Shown here: positions 18,258 to 26,985 of the stretch, piece after piece
Numbering within the stretch: the first letter of the stretch is position 1
Layout: the number at the start of each line of letters is the position of its first letter
DNA from: Marinobacter confluentis
GTDB lineage: Bacteria > Pseudomonadota > Gammaproteobacteria > Pseudomonadales > Oleiphilaceae
Length of the DNA stretch: 64,000 nucleotides
Direction of reading: 5' to 3'
NCBI RefSeq assembly: GCF_004785685.1
Contig: NZ_SRPF01000007.1
Location: forward strand, 34,958 to 98,957
Translations under genes and position numbers: made by a program
Notes under the pieces: generated by a model
Databases searched by the model: none
The model's input: the letters and a program-made list of their open reading frames with translations, nothing else
What the model was told of the DNA's origin: nothing

Positions 18258-19373
18258 ATGTACGAAAAACTCGAGACTCGGACTTTCCTCGCCATGCTGG
18301 TCGGGGTATCACTTGCTTTTGTTCTATTGATGAAGCCTTTCTTCGGCCCCATTTTCTGGGCTGTTGCCATTGCACTGATCTTCCACCCGGTTCAACAGAA
18401 GCTGCGCGCACGCATGGGCGATCGGCCCAATACCATCGCCCTTCTGACCCTTATTCTGTGCATGGTAATCGTGATTATTCCGGTGGTAGGGCTGGTGTTC
18501 TCCCTGATCGCTGAGGGGGTGAATCTTTATCAGAAAATCCAGAGTGGTGAGCTCAAGCCCGGTGAGTATATCGATCAGGTGGTCAGTTCGTTCCCGGCTA
18601 TCGAAGCTTTTTTTGCGCAGTTTGGCGTTGATTTCGGAGACGTTCGTGATCGTGCGGTCAGCGTATTCGTGGGTGGCAGCCAGTTGTTAGCCAAGCAGGC
18701 GATTGGTCTGGGCCAGAATACGTTCCAGTTTTTCCTGGGCCTGGCACTGATGGTTTACCTGGCGTTTTTCCTGCTGCGGGATGGCAACAAACTGGTCGAG
18801 TTGATGATCAGGGCCTTGCCCCTGGGGGATGAACGGGAACGCCTGCTGTTTGCAAAGTTTGCCGAGGTAACCCGGGCAACGGTGAAGGGCAATCTGTTGA
18901 TTGCGATTATCCAGGGTGCGCTGGGCGGCATGATTTTCTGGATACTGAGTATTCAGGGCGCTCTGTTGTGGGGCGTGGTCATGGCCATCGTCTCCCTGTT
19001 GCCTGCGGTTGGTGCTGCGCTGGTATGGGTGCCCGCAGCCATTTACCTGGCGGCGACCGGCGATCTGGTGTCGGCAGCCATTCTTACTGCCTTCGGGTCT
19101 ATCGTTATCGGGCTTTCAGACAACCTTCTGCGCCCCGTTCTGGTCGGGCGGGATACCAAGCTACCAGATTACATCGTGTTGCTTTCCACGCTGGGCGGGC
19201 TGGCGATGTTTGGCATCAACGGTTTTGTTATGGGGCCCCTGGTGGCCGCATTGTTCATGGCATTCTGGGGCATATTTATCCGCGAGTTCAGCGAAGATGC
19301 CCAGTCAACAGAAACGAATCCGCCCGGTTTGGCTACAGAATCACAACAATCGGAGCCGGCTGACCAGGGCTGA
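18258..19373 (+). CDS. AI-2E transporter family (TqsA/YdiK-like) membrane permease
   Basis: A 371-residue polytopic membrane protein of the AI-2E transporter family, with about eight hydrophobic segments. A large soluble region follows the first three spans (residues about 90-150). Family signatures include IPVVGLVFSLIAEG, FLLRDGNKLVELM and the C-terminal NLLRPVLVGRDTKLPDYIVLLSTLGGLAMFGINGFVMGP. Members include TqsA, an autoinducer-2 exporter, but many have other or unknown substrates, including Na+/H+ exchange in some bacteria. The acidic, Gln/Thr-rich C-terminal tail is probably cytoplasmic. Single-gene transcription is likely. Confidence 0.88.
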   Translation: MYEKLETRTFLAMLVGVSLAFVLLMKPFFGPIFWAVAIALIFHPVQQKLRARMGDRPNTIALLTLILCMVIVIIPVVGLVFSLIAEGVNLYQKIQSGELKPGEYIDQVVSSFPAIEAFFAQFGVDFGDVRDRAVSVFVGGSQLLAKQAIGLGQNTFQFFLGLALMVYLAFFLLRDGNKLVELMIRALPLGDERERLLFAKFAEVTRATVKGNLLIAIIQGALGGMIFWILSIQGALLWGVVMAIVSLLPAVGAALVWVPAAIYLAATGDLVSAAILTAFGSIVIGLSDNLLRPVLVGRDTKLPDYIVLLSTLGGLAMFGINGFVMGPLVAALFMAFWGIFIREFSEDAQSTETNPPGLATESQQSEPADQG

Positions 19374-19452
19374 AATATGCTAGGATTCGGCCATCAAGCC
19401 CTTACCGGGATTGGATTCACAATAAAAAAATCATTGAATACTGGAGTGACTC

Positions 19453-19866
19453 ATGAACAGGCTTACACGTTTCCGAAGCCAACTTGCTGCAGCGGTTGTT
19501 GCAGGTTCACTTGCACTTGCCGCCGCACCCTCCGCCATGGCCAACGACACGATTGCGCTGAAAAACGCCCTCTACGGGGCTGGTTACGACATCACCAATG
19601 TCAGCCCGCAGATGGATGACGCCACCCGCAGCGCGCTGGAACAGTTCCAGCGGGACAACGGGCTGACCGCGTCTGGTACCCTTGACGACGCCACCAAGAA
19701 AGCTCTGGGGATGGTGTCTGTGCAGGTTGCCGCAGCACCGCAAGCCAGTGCTCAGGACAGCCAGACAGCTGCAGCCAGCGCCGAGCCTGAGCCGGAACCC
19801 GAGGCCGAAGCGGCATCGGAAGATGATGTGGAAGAAGACGACGATGGTGGCTGGTCTTTCTTCTGA
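19453..19866 (+). CDS. Secreted small protein with a peptidoglycan-binding domain and acidic tail
   Basis: The 137-residue product has a clear signal peptide with a likely cut after PSAMA (about residue 30). A peptidoglycan-binding-like (PG_binding_1) domain covers residues 32-87, seen in IALKNALYGAGYDITNVSP and LEQFQRDNGLTASGTLDDATKKAL. After an Ala/Gln linker comes a tail of alternating Pro-Glu and then an Asp/Glu run ending GGWSFF. It probably sits in the periplasm against the wall, but no catalytic domain is present. The acidic tail might bind cations or partners. It is monocistronic, with a terminator 18 nt after the stop. Confidence 0.75.
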   Translation: MNRLTRFRSQLAAAVVAGSLALAAAPSAMANDTIALKNALYGAGYDITNVSPQMDDATRSALEQFQRDNGLTASGTLDDATKKALGMVSVQVAAAPQASAQDSQTAAASAEPEPEPEAEAASEDDVEEDDDGGWSFF

Positions 19867-19884
19867 AGGATTGAATAAATAAAT

Positions 19885-19919
19885 AAAGGCCCGGCCGAAT
19901 CCTGTTCGCCCGGGCCTTT
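19885..19919. terminator. Bidirectional terminator hairpin
   Basis: AAAGGCCCGG (19885-19894) pairs with CCGGGCCTTT (19910-19919). The minus-strand reading is followed by TTTATTTATT, and the plus strand has TTTC. It ends the peptidoglycan-binding protein gene. The rest of the 19867-20203 gap holds a small hairpin (CCTGAT-TCA-ATCAGG, 20113-20127) and the promoter below. Confidence 0.8.
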
Positions 19920-20133
19920 CTGTATCAGTCCAGTTTGCTGAGATCCCATACTGGCACTTTGCACAGTTGCGGCACCCGGCGCGAACGCTGGCGTCTTCGT
20001 CTTCGTAATAGCATCAGGCGCTCTCTATAATCTGGCCTCCTGCTTTCAGAAACAGCTGTTCCCCGGTCTCCTTGATTGATGTGAGATGCTTTTTTTAAGG
20101 CCGAAAAGATTCCCTGATTCAATCAGGTTCGAA

Positions 20134-20162
20134 TGGTTGTTTTAAGAATCCGCGCTTACAAT
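20134..20162 (+). promoter_or_regulatory. putative promoter of the HDOD regulator gene
   Basis: TGGTTG (20134-20139) and TACAAT (20157-20162) are 17 nt apart, 41 nt upstream of the chosen start codon. The -10 is good and the -35 only fair. Confidence 0.4.
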
Positions 20163-20203
20163 GTGTTACAGACTTTTTGATTAACAGATCAGGGGAGAAG
20201 CCT

Positions 20204-21460
20204 ATGGCCGGCCAGGAAAGCCTGCCCTTGCGTCGTTTGCGAGAGTTTCAACCGCTTGGCCGGCTGACGGACGACCAGTTAGTGTTGTTGGCGAACAGGG
20301 CTGAACGGCGCCGTCATGGCCCCGGTCAGCGCATTATCGAACGCGGTATCCGTGACGGTATGGACTTTTTTCTGGTCTCTGGCCAGGTCGAACTGGCATC
20401 GGCAGATGGGCGCAAGTTCCTGATTGAGGCCGGGTCAGAACAGGCGGTGAACCCCATTGCCCGGCTGCAACCCAGAATGTACACCGTGACGGCGGTCAAG
20501 CCTTCGGAGTTTCTGGTGATCCGGCAGGATATGTTGACCCAGCTTTTGCGTTCGGCACCGGTTCAGCAGGTTGAAATGCATTCCGGGGAGTCGTCCGGCG
20601 AGGCAGAAAGTGAGGAGCATTACCTGCTGATGGAGTTCTATGCGGAACTGCGGTCCAATCAGCTGACGCTACCCAGCGTACCGGATGTTGCCTGGAAAGT
20701 GCGCCGTCTGGTGGATCGCGAGGATACCGCCGCAGAGCAGGTCGCCAACGCGGTGTCGGCCGATCCGGCGATGGCTGCGAAACTGGTGCGGGCCTGTAAC
20801 AGCCCCCTTTACCGGGGTTTTACCGATGTCCGGAACGTGCGGGAGGCCGTGGTGCGTCTTGGCATGCGCACCACCCGGCAACTGGTCACGGTTTTCTCAA
20901 TGAGAGAGGTATTTCGTTCCAAACGACCATCCCTGCAGAAAGAGATGGACCGGTTGTGGCGGCATTCCCGGGAGGTAGCCGCACTCTGCTGGGTTCTGGC
21001 AGACAGCGCAACGTCCATTGATCCGGAAGAGGCTTTGCTAGCGGGCCTGCTGCACGACATCGGCGTGGTGCCGATTCTGGTTCAGGCCGAGCATCACGTA
21101 AACCTGTTTGCGGATCAGTCTAACCTGGAACATGCGATTGCCGAGCTGCGTGGCGACGTGGGGACCGCGGTTCTCGAAAACTGGGCCTTCCCGGCCGCTT
21201 TTCTGGACGCCGTTCGACAGGCTGAAAACTGGTCCTGGGAAAGCAGCGAACCTGAACCTCAGCTTGCGGACATCGTGATTGTGGCCCAGCTTCATTCCAT
21301 GATTGGGGACAGCCAGAATTCAGACCTGCCGCCTTTTGATCAGGTGCCGGCCTATCGCAGGCTGGGTGAACTAGAGCTCAATGCCTCCCGCAGTCTGCAG
21401 CTGCTGACTGAAGCCAGGGCCCGGGTGGACGAAGTGCATCGTTTACTGTCAATTCACTGA
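20204..21460 (+). CDS. cNMP-binding-like and HDOD domain regulatory protein
   Basis: The N-terminal 120 residues look like a cyclic-nucleotide-binding (Crp-like) beta roll: PGQRIIERGIRDGMDFFLVSGQVELAS. From about residue 150 to 340 there is an HDOD domain (LPSVPDVAWKVRRLV, AAKLVRACNSPLY, VREAVVRLGMRTTRQLV), with the HD pair in LLHDIGVV. HDOD proteins are regulators in chemotaxis, c-di-GMP and competence circuits rather than proven phosphohydrolases. The frame opens at 20177, but GGGGAG before the ATG at 20204 sets the start, giving 418 residues. It is followed 38 nt later by the Lon-N-domain gene. The ligand of the N-terminal domain is unknown. Confidence 0.82.
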   Translation: MAGQESLPLRRLREFQPLGRLTDDQLVLLANRAERRRHGPGQRIIERGIRDGMDFFLVSGQVELASADGRKFLIEAGSEQAVNPIARLQPRMYTVTAVKPSEFLVIRQDMLTQLLRSAPVQQVEMHSGESSGEAESEEHYLLMEFYAELRSNQLTLPSVPDVAWKVRRLVDREDTAAEQVANAVSADPAMAAKLVRACNSPLYRGFTDVRNVREAVVRLGMRTTRQLVTVFSMREVFRSKRPSLQKEMDRLWRHSREVAALCWVLADSATSIDPEEALLAGLLHDIGVVPILVQAEHHVNLFADQSNLEHAIAELRGDVGTAVLENWAFPAAFLDAVRQAENWSWESSEPEPQLADIVIVAQLHSMIGDSQNSDLPPFDQVPAYRRLGELELNASRSLQLLTEARARVDEVHRLLSIH

Positions 21461-21498
21461 AACTGTGGCAAGGTAGCCGGTCTCTCGGAGTGTAATAC

Positions 21499-22098
21499 TT
21501 GGAAACTGTTCCAATCATGAATGTACCGCTATTTCCGCTGAACTCTGTGGTGTTGCCCGGCGGCAGGATTCCCCTGCAGCTTTTTGAGCCTCGCTACCTC
21601 GACATGTTGACCCGGTGTATGAAGGAAGATCGGGGCTTCGTGGTTGTGCTGCTGCGTGAAGGCGTGGAAACCGGCAAGGTTGCGGCTTTCTACGATATCG
21701 GTACCTACGTTCGCATCATTGATTTCAAACAGCTGGAAAGTGGCCTGCTGGGGATTACCGTGGAAGGCCAGAGCAAGGTGTCGGTAGTAAGGTCCTGGCA
21801 GCAGGAAGACGGCCTCAACGTGGGTGACGTGGAATGTCTGCTGGCCGAGGATGTGCTGATGATTCCTGAGCGTTACGCCGAATTGCCATCAGTGCTGAAA
21901 GCCCTGTTCCGCCATCCGGTCATTCGTGATCTGGGCATGGAAGTGGACTACGACGACGCCCGGGCCGTGGGCTGGCGCCTGACTGAACTGCTGCCCCTGG
22001 ATAAACAGGAAAAACAGCGCCTGGTAGAGCTTCAGGACCCGCTCGAGCGCCTGGATCGCCTGAATGACCTGCTGGAAGCACTTGAGGAAAACGGCTGA
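21499..22098 (+). CDS. Lon N-terminal-domain (LON substrate-binding) protein
   Basis: The 199-residue protein consists only of the substrate-binding domain found at the N-terminus of Lon protease. It begins MNVPLFPLNSVVLPGGRIPLQLFEPRY and later has LLEALEEN. No AAA+ or protease domain is present. Stand-alone members are common in proteobacteria and their role is unclear; adaptor or chaperone functions are guesses. GGAG lies 9 nt before the TTG at 21499; the ATG at 21517 is an alternative. It converges with the DedA-PAP2 gene across 12 nt. Confidence 0.85.
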   Translation: METVPIMNVPLFPLNSVVLPGGRIPLQLFEPRYLDMLTRCMKEDRGFVVVLLREGVETGKVAAFYDIGTYVRIIDFKQLESGLLGITVEGQSKVSVVRSWQQEDGLNVGDVECLLAEDVLMIPERYAELPSVLKALFRHPVIRDLGMEVDYDDARAVGWRLTELLPLDKQEKQRLVELQDPLERLDRLNDLLEALEENG

Positions 22099-22110
22099 TT
22101 CATTTCACCG

Positions 22111-23559
22111 TCAGCCTGGCGCGTACTGCGCCATAGCCTGTGGCCACTGTTGAACAACGTAGCCAACACAGAAAACTCCCCAGACTATGGCGGCAGCGAT
22201 CAACGAAGCGTCCAGAGTGATTGGTCGATTGTCGAAACGGCTGAAACTGGCTCTGATAAACCCGGTGACGGCCAGCCCCAGTAAAACCCCTGCGATTATA
22301 TCGGTCATCCAGTGCACACCCAGATAGGCGCGGCTGATAGCAATCATCACAATGGGCACGCTGAACAGCAGGTAGTACTGCCAGCGTCTGCCGGGGCGGA
22401 TTTCCCGGGCGATAAAACTGGCCATCAGGGCGCAAAGAACGGAGACACCAGTCGCGTGGCCACTGGGGTAGGCTTCTGATGAGGGCGGTTGCAGAACCAG
22501 TTCCGGCCTTGCAATGGCGGTTGCGTCCTTGAGCAGCCAGACCATCAGTGACGTCAGTAGGGCGGCTGCCGCCAGGTGAATCCCGGCGGCGTAGAAACCC
22601 CGGAATACCATCACCATCACCGCCAGAACGGCCGCAGACAACAGCACGGCAAGGTCGCCCAGGAGGGTGATGCCAACCATCAGGCCATCCGGCAGAGGAT
22701 GTCGCAGCTGTGCCAGCCAGTCGGCCGCCAGCCGGTCATAGGGGGTCAGCAGGTCGGTGGCCAGCGTCAGTTGCGACACGATCAGGAACAGCGCCAGGCT
22801 GGCGAAGCCCAGCATCAGCGACGGCAAGGGGAATTCCCCGGCGTGGTCCGGTCGTTGGCTCGAATACAGTTGCCAGAAACGATGGGTCGCCTGGTAGGAC
22901 GCCATTTTGTCCGACAGCCAGGCATAGAGGCGGCTATTCCGGCCCAGCCCCAGTTGAAACCGGATAAACAGCAGGTATACCGCGGTCAGGATCAGCAGGC
23001 TGACCGCGACCACAGGATAAAAGTGAGGTGGCGGTTTGATCTCGCTGGCCATGGCGCTTCCCACCAGATAGCCGGGCAGAATATACACCGGCGCCCAGCC
23101 CACGGCCGATGACAGATTGAACGCCAGAAAACGGCGCCAGGGCATCATTAGCGCCCCCGCAATCAGAGGAATAATGGGTCTGACCGGCCCCACGAAGCGG
23201 CCGATGATGACGCTCTTGCCGCCGTGACTTCTGAAAAACTGCTCACCCTTGCTGATCACCTCCGGGTAGCGGTTCAGTGGCCAGAGTCGGTCGAGCCTGC
23301 CCTGAAAAAGCCTACCGAGTGCAAAGCTCAGGCCGTCACCGAGTACCGCCCCGGCACCGGACCACAACAGGGCCGCCATCAGCGGCATGGCGGTCTGACC
23401 GGCCATGGCGGACATTGCGAACAGAATGGCAACACCCGGAATCACGATACCGGCCAGTGCCAGGGACTCCAGAAAAGCCGTGAGGAAAAGCGCGAAGGCC
23501 AGCCAGTGGGGGTGCAACGCAAGCCAGTCGGTCAGCGCCTGGAAATCGTCAGCGCTCAT
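22111..23559 (-). CDS. DedA-PAP2 fusion membrane protein
   Basis: Residues 1-210 form a DedA/SNARE-assoc domain: FLESLALAGIVIPGVAILF, then IGRFVGPVRPIIPLIAGALMM. Residues about 250-482 form a PAP2 phosphatase with all three motifs: KDATAIARP, PSGH and SRAYLGVHWMTD. DedA proteins include undecaprenyl-phosphate and phospholipid flippases. PAP2 enzymes dephosphorylate lipid pyrophosphates such as undecaprenyl-PP. A fusion could therefore process and translocate the lipid carrier, though this is inferred from the families and untested. The start overlaps the stop of the preceding GGDEF-like gene by 4 nt, so expression is coupled to the two signalling-like proteins upstream. Confidence 0.9.
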   Translation of the reverse strand: MSADDFQALTDWLALHPHWLAFALFLTAFLESLALAGIVIPGVAILFAMSAMAGQTAMPLMAALLWSGAGAVLGDGLSFALGRLFQGRLDRLWPLNRYPEVISKGEQFFRSHGGKSVIIGRFVGPVRPIIPLIAGALMMPWRRFLAFNLSSAVGWAPVYILPGYLVGSAMASEIKPPPHFYPVVAVSLLILTAVYLLFIRFQLGLGRNSRLYAWLSDKMASYQATHRFWQLYSSQRPDHAGEFPLPSLMLGFASLALFLIVSQLTLATDLLTPYDRLAADWLAQLRHPLPDGLMVGITLLGDLAVLLSAAVLAVMVMVFRGFYAAGIHLAAAALLTSLMVWLLKDATAIARPELVLQPPSSEAYPSGHATGVSVLCALMASFIAREIRPGRRWQYYLLFSVPIVMIAISRAYLGVHWMTDIIAGVLLGLAVTGFIRASFSRFDNRPITLDASLIAAAIVWGVFCVGYVVQQWPQAMAQYAPG

Positions 23560-24569
23560 GACTCGACCGCGTTGGCTCTGCTCTGATCTTCCTTGGAATA
23601 CCAGGCGGAATCCGCCCCGCGTTTTTGAGCTTCATGGAGTGCAGCCCTGACTCGTCGGTGCAGGTCAGGCGTTCGTTTGTCTGCACTGGCGCGGGTAGTG
23701 CAACCCAGGCTGACGGTAACCTTTCCAACCTCCGGCCATCGCTCTTCGGCAATGGTGCGCCTGATGCGTTCGGCGATCACCCTTACGCCTTCTTCCGGTG
23801 TGAATGGCAGGATCAGATAGAACTGGCCGTTTTCAAGGGTGTAGAGAGTGTCCCCGGCTCGGATGACGCCAAACAGGTGCTGGGTCAGATGTTTCAGCAA
23901 TTGCTGCATGCCGTCTTTGCCATGCAGATCTTCCATCTCATCGGCGTAATCGACTGCCAGCGTAATAACCGACAGGCAGTGGCCCATTGCAATGGCGCGG
24001 CTGATTTCCTTCTGCAGGGTTTCGTCCAGAAAGCGCGCGTTGTGGGCACCGGTCACCGGGTCGGTAATGGCCAGGTCCTCCGCTGACTGGGCCATATGGT
24101 CGTAATGCCAGATGTACAGTGCGGATACACTGATTAGGGCAAACACACCGGCGGTGATGGTCACCGATTCGATCGCGCCTTCGGCGGCCAGAAGAAACAC
24201 GCTCAGAGCAACCAGCAGCGACAAGGATAGCGCCAGTCCCTGGCGCAGAGGCAGAATCAGCAGATTGAACACCACCAGCGGCATGACCCAATGACTGATG
24301 CCCGGCGGTGACAGCGCAAACATGGCTGCCACCAGGCTGCTGTTCAGCGCCGCCAGAATAAAAAGATGCCCCCTGGCCGAGAGTTGATGCCGACGCGATA
24401 TCAGGGTGTAGCCAGCGCCGCCAAGGGTCAACAGTGTCATTGCCGCGGCAAGAAAAAACAGATCATAGAATCCGTAACGCAGGTTCTGCATCGCCAGGCT
24501 GGCGATGAACAGGGTGGCGAGGGTATAGCCGGCGAGGTGGGTGTGGGTTCTGAGGCGTGTTTCCGTCAC
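23556..24569 (-). CDS. Membrane protein with degenerate GGDEF domain (ENGQF) and intact RxxD site
   Basis: The first ~155 residues hold about six membrane spans, followed by a GGDEF domain (about 165-320) opening with AITDPVTGAHNARFLDETL. The active-site loop that should read GG(D/E)EF is ENGQF at residues 246-250, so cyclase activity is unlikely. The inhibitory-site motif RxxD is kept as RAGD at 237-240, exactly five residues before the loop, as in product-binding cyclases. This is the pattern of c-di-GMP receptors such as PelD (known biology; the inference here is mine). The gene overlaps both neighbours by 4 nt (ATGA), making a coupled trio. Confidence 0.85.
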   Translation of the reverse strand: MTETRLRTHTHLAGYTLATLFIASLAMQNLRYGFYDLFFLAAAMTLLTLGGAGYTLISRRHQLSARGHLFILAALNSSLVAAMFALSPPGISHWVMPLVVFNLLILPLRQGLALSLSLLVALSVFLLAAEGAIESVTITAGVFALISVSALYIWHYDHMAQSAEDLAITDPVTGAHNARFLDETLQKEISRAIAMGHCLSVITLAVDYADEMEDLHGKDGMQQLLKHLTQHLFGVIRAGDTLYTLENGQFYLILPFTPEEGVRVIAERIRRTIAEERWPEVGKVTVSLGCTTRASADKRTPDLHRRVRAALHEAQKRGADSAWYSKEDQSRANAVES

Positions 24570-25585
24570 GATCCCGACCCTCCTGAACGACCACCAGGGT
24601 TGGCGTTGCGGGTCTGGTTCCAGGCGCTGTAGGCCTGGGCCCGGTCACCACCCTGCTGCTGTGCCCGCCTTAGGGCATTGGCCACAGAGTTCTGCAGGCT
24701 ATCGGCATCGTCACCAATGTTCAGCCCGGCAATTCCGGCACTTACAGTCAGCCCCAGCTGATGGGAACTGAGCAGCGATTTAAGGCCCCGGCGGATGGTT
24801 TCTGCCAGGGCGGCTGCATCGGCGGTGGGAATGCCGGGCAGGATAATCAGGAACTGCAGGTCGGCTACCCGATAATAGGTGTCAAAATCCCGTAGCTGAG
24901 AGTGCAGGTAGCGCCCTATACGTGGCAGAATGGAGCGTATATCCGCGTCGGGATCACTGTCGCTCAGGTGGGTGTCCAGGCCAATCATGATCACTGACAT
25001 ATCGGTTCCTTCGCGTTCGCTGCGCTGGATTTCCTTGTGCAGGTCTGCGGTCAGGTATTCGCGGCTGGCGGCCTGGGTCAGCTCATCGGTCCGGCGAAGT
25101 GGTGCAAGCTGGCGGGATTTGTATTCCCGCAGGAACACCAGCAGACAGGACAATACCGTGGTCATCAGGAAAGCGCTGATCATCTGGTGGCGTTCAGGCA
25201 TACCCGCCAGCGCGGAAACGGCCACCATCGCCAGGATAACGCAGAGTGTGGTGACAGCGGTTGCCCAGACCAGTGGCAACAATGCAAAGGCGATCAGTGG
25301 TACAACGTACAGCCAGTGCACAAGGCCCCATGGGCCAAGCCAGAGACTGATGAGCAGCAGGATGGCAAGGCCGGTAAAGGCAATTCTGTGAACGGTGGGC
25401 CAGGGCGCCTCGGACCGGTAAGCATTGAAAGCACTGCTGGTGAGAACAATGGCGGCGGCGAAAAGCGCGGCAGTGAGCGTGAGGTATTCGCCCTGGGTGG
25501 CGGCGAAAATTGCGATGGCAATGAGTAGAACGAATCCTGCTCGCGACAGTCTGCTTAGCAGAAAATTTTCGGCCATCTGGGCCAT
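24566..25585 (-). CDS. Membrane protein with degenerate GGDEF domain (ADLQF) and intact RxxD site
   Basis: Paralogue-like first gene of the trio. About five or six hydrophobic segments fill residues 10-155. A GGDEF-type domain follows (RRTDELTQAASREYLTADL to about residue 320). The catalytic loop is ADLQF (241-245) in place of GGDEF, yet RDFD (232-235) conserves the RxxD inhibitory site at the correct five-residue spacing. The C-terminus ends in a Gly/Ser/Asn-rich tail. It is probably a c-di-GMP sensor, or a relic, rather than a cyclase. It is divergent from proA, and its stop overlaps the next gene. Other ATGs lie close to the start, so a few residues are uncertain. Confidence 0.82.
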   Translation of the reverse strand: MAQMAENFLLSRLSRAGFVLLIAIAIFAATQGEYLTLTAALFAAAIVLTSSAFNAYRSEAPWPTVHRIAFTGLAILLLISLWLGPWGLVHWLYVVPLIAFALLPLVWATAVTTLCVILAMVAVSALAGMPERHQMISAFLMTTVLSCLLVFLREYKSRQLAPLRRTDELTQAASREYLTADLHKEIQRSEREGTDMSVIMIGLDTHLSDSDPDADIRSILPRIGRYLHSQLRDFDTYYRVADLQFLIILPGIPTADAAALAETIRRGLKSLLSSHQLGLTVSAGIAGLNIGDDADSLQNSVANALRRAQQQGGDRAQAYSAWNQTRNANPGGRSGGSGS

Positions 25586-25672
25586 GGTCTCCGTCCTCTA
25601 CAGGGCGTCCGTGTTTGTCAGCATAAAGCACACGCAGATTTCACGCATGGGCTTTAGTATGTGTCAGGCGGG

Positions 25673-25678
25673 TATAAT
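25673..25678 (+). promoter_or_regulatory. -10 element upstream of proA
   Basis: A perfect TATAAT at 25673-25678 lies 45 nt before the proA start in the 137-nt divergent gap. The -35 is not obvious (GGCTTT at 17-nt spacing, or CTTTAG at 15). It could start the long proA to lipB run. Confidence 0.5.
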
Positions 25679-25722
25679 AGTCTGTTGGGATGGGTACATG
25701 AAACGGGAAAGAAGGTAATTTG

Positions 25723-26979
25723 ATGGATATTGCAGCTTATATGGCGGATGTCGGCCAGCAGGCGCGCCAGGCGGCGGCAGCGGTCGCCCGCTCGACGACG
25801 GCGGTTCGTAACCGGGCGCTGCTGGCAACCGCGGAGGCGCTGGAAAGCGCTCGTGACCAGTTGGCGACCGCCAATGCCATTGATCTTGAACGGGGCAGGT
25901 CGAATGGCCTGGACCCGGCCATGCTGGACCGGCTGGAACTGACGCCCGCCCGCATCGATAGCATGATCGAAGGCCTGCGCCAGGTCGCGACCCTGCCTGA
26001 TCCGATTGGTGAGATTACCAATATGACCTATCGCCCTTCCGGTATTCAGGTCGGTCGTATGCGGGTGCCCCTGGGTGTTATCGGCATCATCTACGAATCC
26101 CGTCCCAACGTCACCGTTGAAGCTGCAAGCCTGTGTCTGAAATCCGGCAACGCCACCATTTTGCGTGGCGGCTCGGAAGCCATCGAATCCAACCAGGCTA
26201 TAGCGGCTTGTCTGGCCCGCGGCCTGGCCGAAGCCGGCCTGCCGGAGACCGCGGTACAGGTGATCAAGACCACAGATCGAGCGGCGGTTGGCGAGCTGAT
26301 CACCATGCCGCGTTTTGTCGATGTGATCGTACCTCGTGGTGGCAAGGGCCTGATCGAGCGCATCAGCCGCGACGCCCGAGTGCCGGTGATCAAGCATCTG
26401 GATGGCGTCTGCCATGTCTATATCGATAGCCACGCCGATCCGGAAAAGGCACTGGCCGTTGCTATCAACTCGAAAACCCAGCGCTACGGCACCTGCAACA
26501 CCATGGAAACTCTGCTGGTGGATGAGGAGGTGGCCGATGACCTGCTACCGCTTCTGGCTGACGCATTCCAGGCCAAGGGCGTAGAGCTGCGAGGCTGCTC
26601 CCGGACCCTGGCGGTTCTGCCGGACCTGGTTGCGGCAACCGAGCAGGACTGGCATCAGGAGTACCTCGCGCCGGTGCTGGCGGTCAGGGTTGTGGATGGT
26701 GTGGACGGTGCCATCGAGCACATCAACCGCTACAGCTCTCAGCACACGGACAGCATTGTGACGGAGAACTATACCCGGGCGCGCCGTTTCCTGACTGAAG
26801 TGGATTCCGCTTCGGTGATGGTGAATGCCTCAACCCGTTTTGCTGACGGTTTTGAGTATGGCCTGGGCGCCGAAATCGGTATCTCCACCGACAAGATCCA
26901 TGCCCGCGGCCCTGTCGGTCTGGAAGGTCTGACCTCGCAGAAGTACGTGGTATTCGGTGATGGTCATGTCCGTTCCTGA
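25723..26979 (+). CDS. proA: Gamma-glutamyl phosphate reductase ProA
   Basis: ProA reduces gamma-glutamyl phosphate to glutamate semialdehyde with NADPH, the second step of proline synthesis. The protein has 418 residues. [27 protein letters not shown] and LRGGSEA belong to the cofactor site, and the catalytic Cys is in [13 protein letters not shown]. An ATG at 25723 follows AAGG by a good distance; a TTG one codon earlier is possible. proB is not here. nadD begins 6 nt after the stop, and the order proA-nadD-rsfS-rlmH matches Pseudomonas as I recall it. Confidence 0.97.
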   Translation: MDIAAYMADVGQQARQAAAAVARSTTAVRNRALLATAEALESARDQLATANAIDLERGRSNGLDPAMLDRLELTPARIDSMIEGLRQVATLPDPIGEITNMTYRPSGIQVGRMRVPLGVIGIIYESRPNVTVEAASLCLKSGNATILRGGSEAIESNQAIAACLARGLAEAGLPETAVQVIKTTDRAAVGELITMPRFVDVIVPRGGKGLIERISRDARVPVIKHLDGVCHVYIDSHADPEKALAVAINSKTQRYGTCNTMETLLVDEEVADDLLPLLADAFQAKGVELRGCSRTLAVLPDLVAATEQDWHQEYLAPVLAVRVVDGVDGAIEHINRYSSQHTDSIVTENYTRARRFLTEVDSASVMVNASTRFADGFEYGLGAEIGISTDKIHARGPVGLEGLTSQKYVVFGDGHVRS

Positions 26980-26985
26980 GGTTTT

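Noticed and set aside
19925..20122. 65-codon Arg-rich frame on the minus strand
   Set aside because: It lies in the gap containing a terminator and a promoter, has no ribosome-binding site and no recognised domain.
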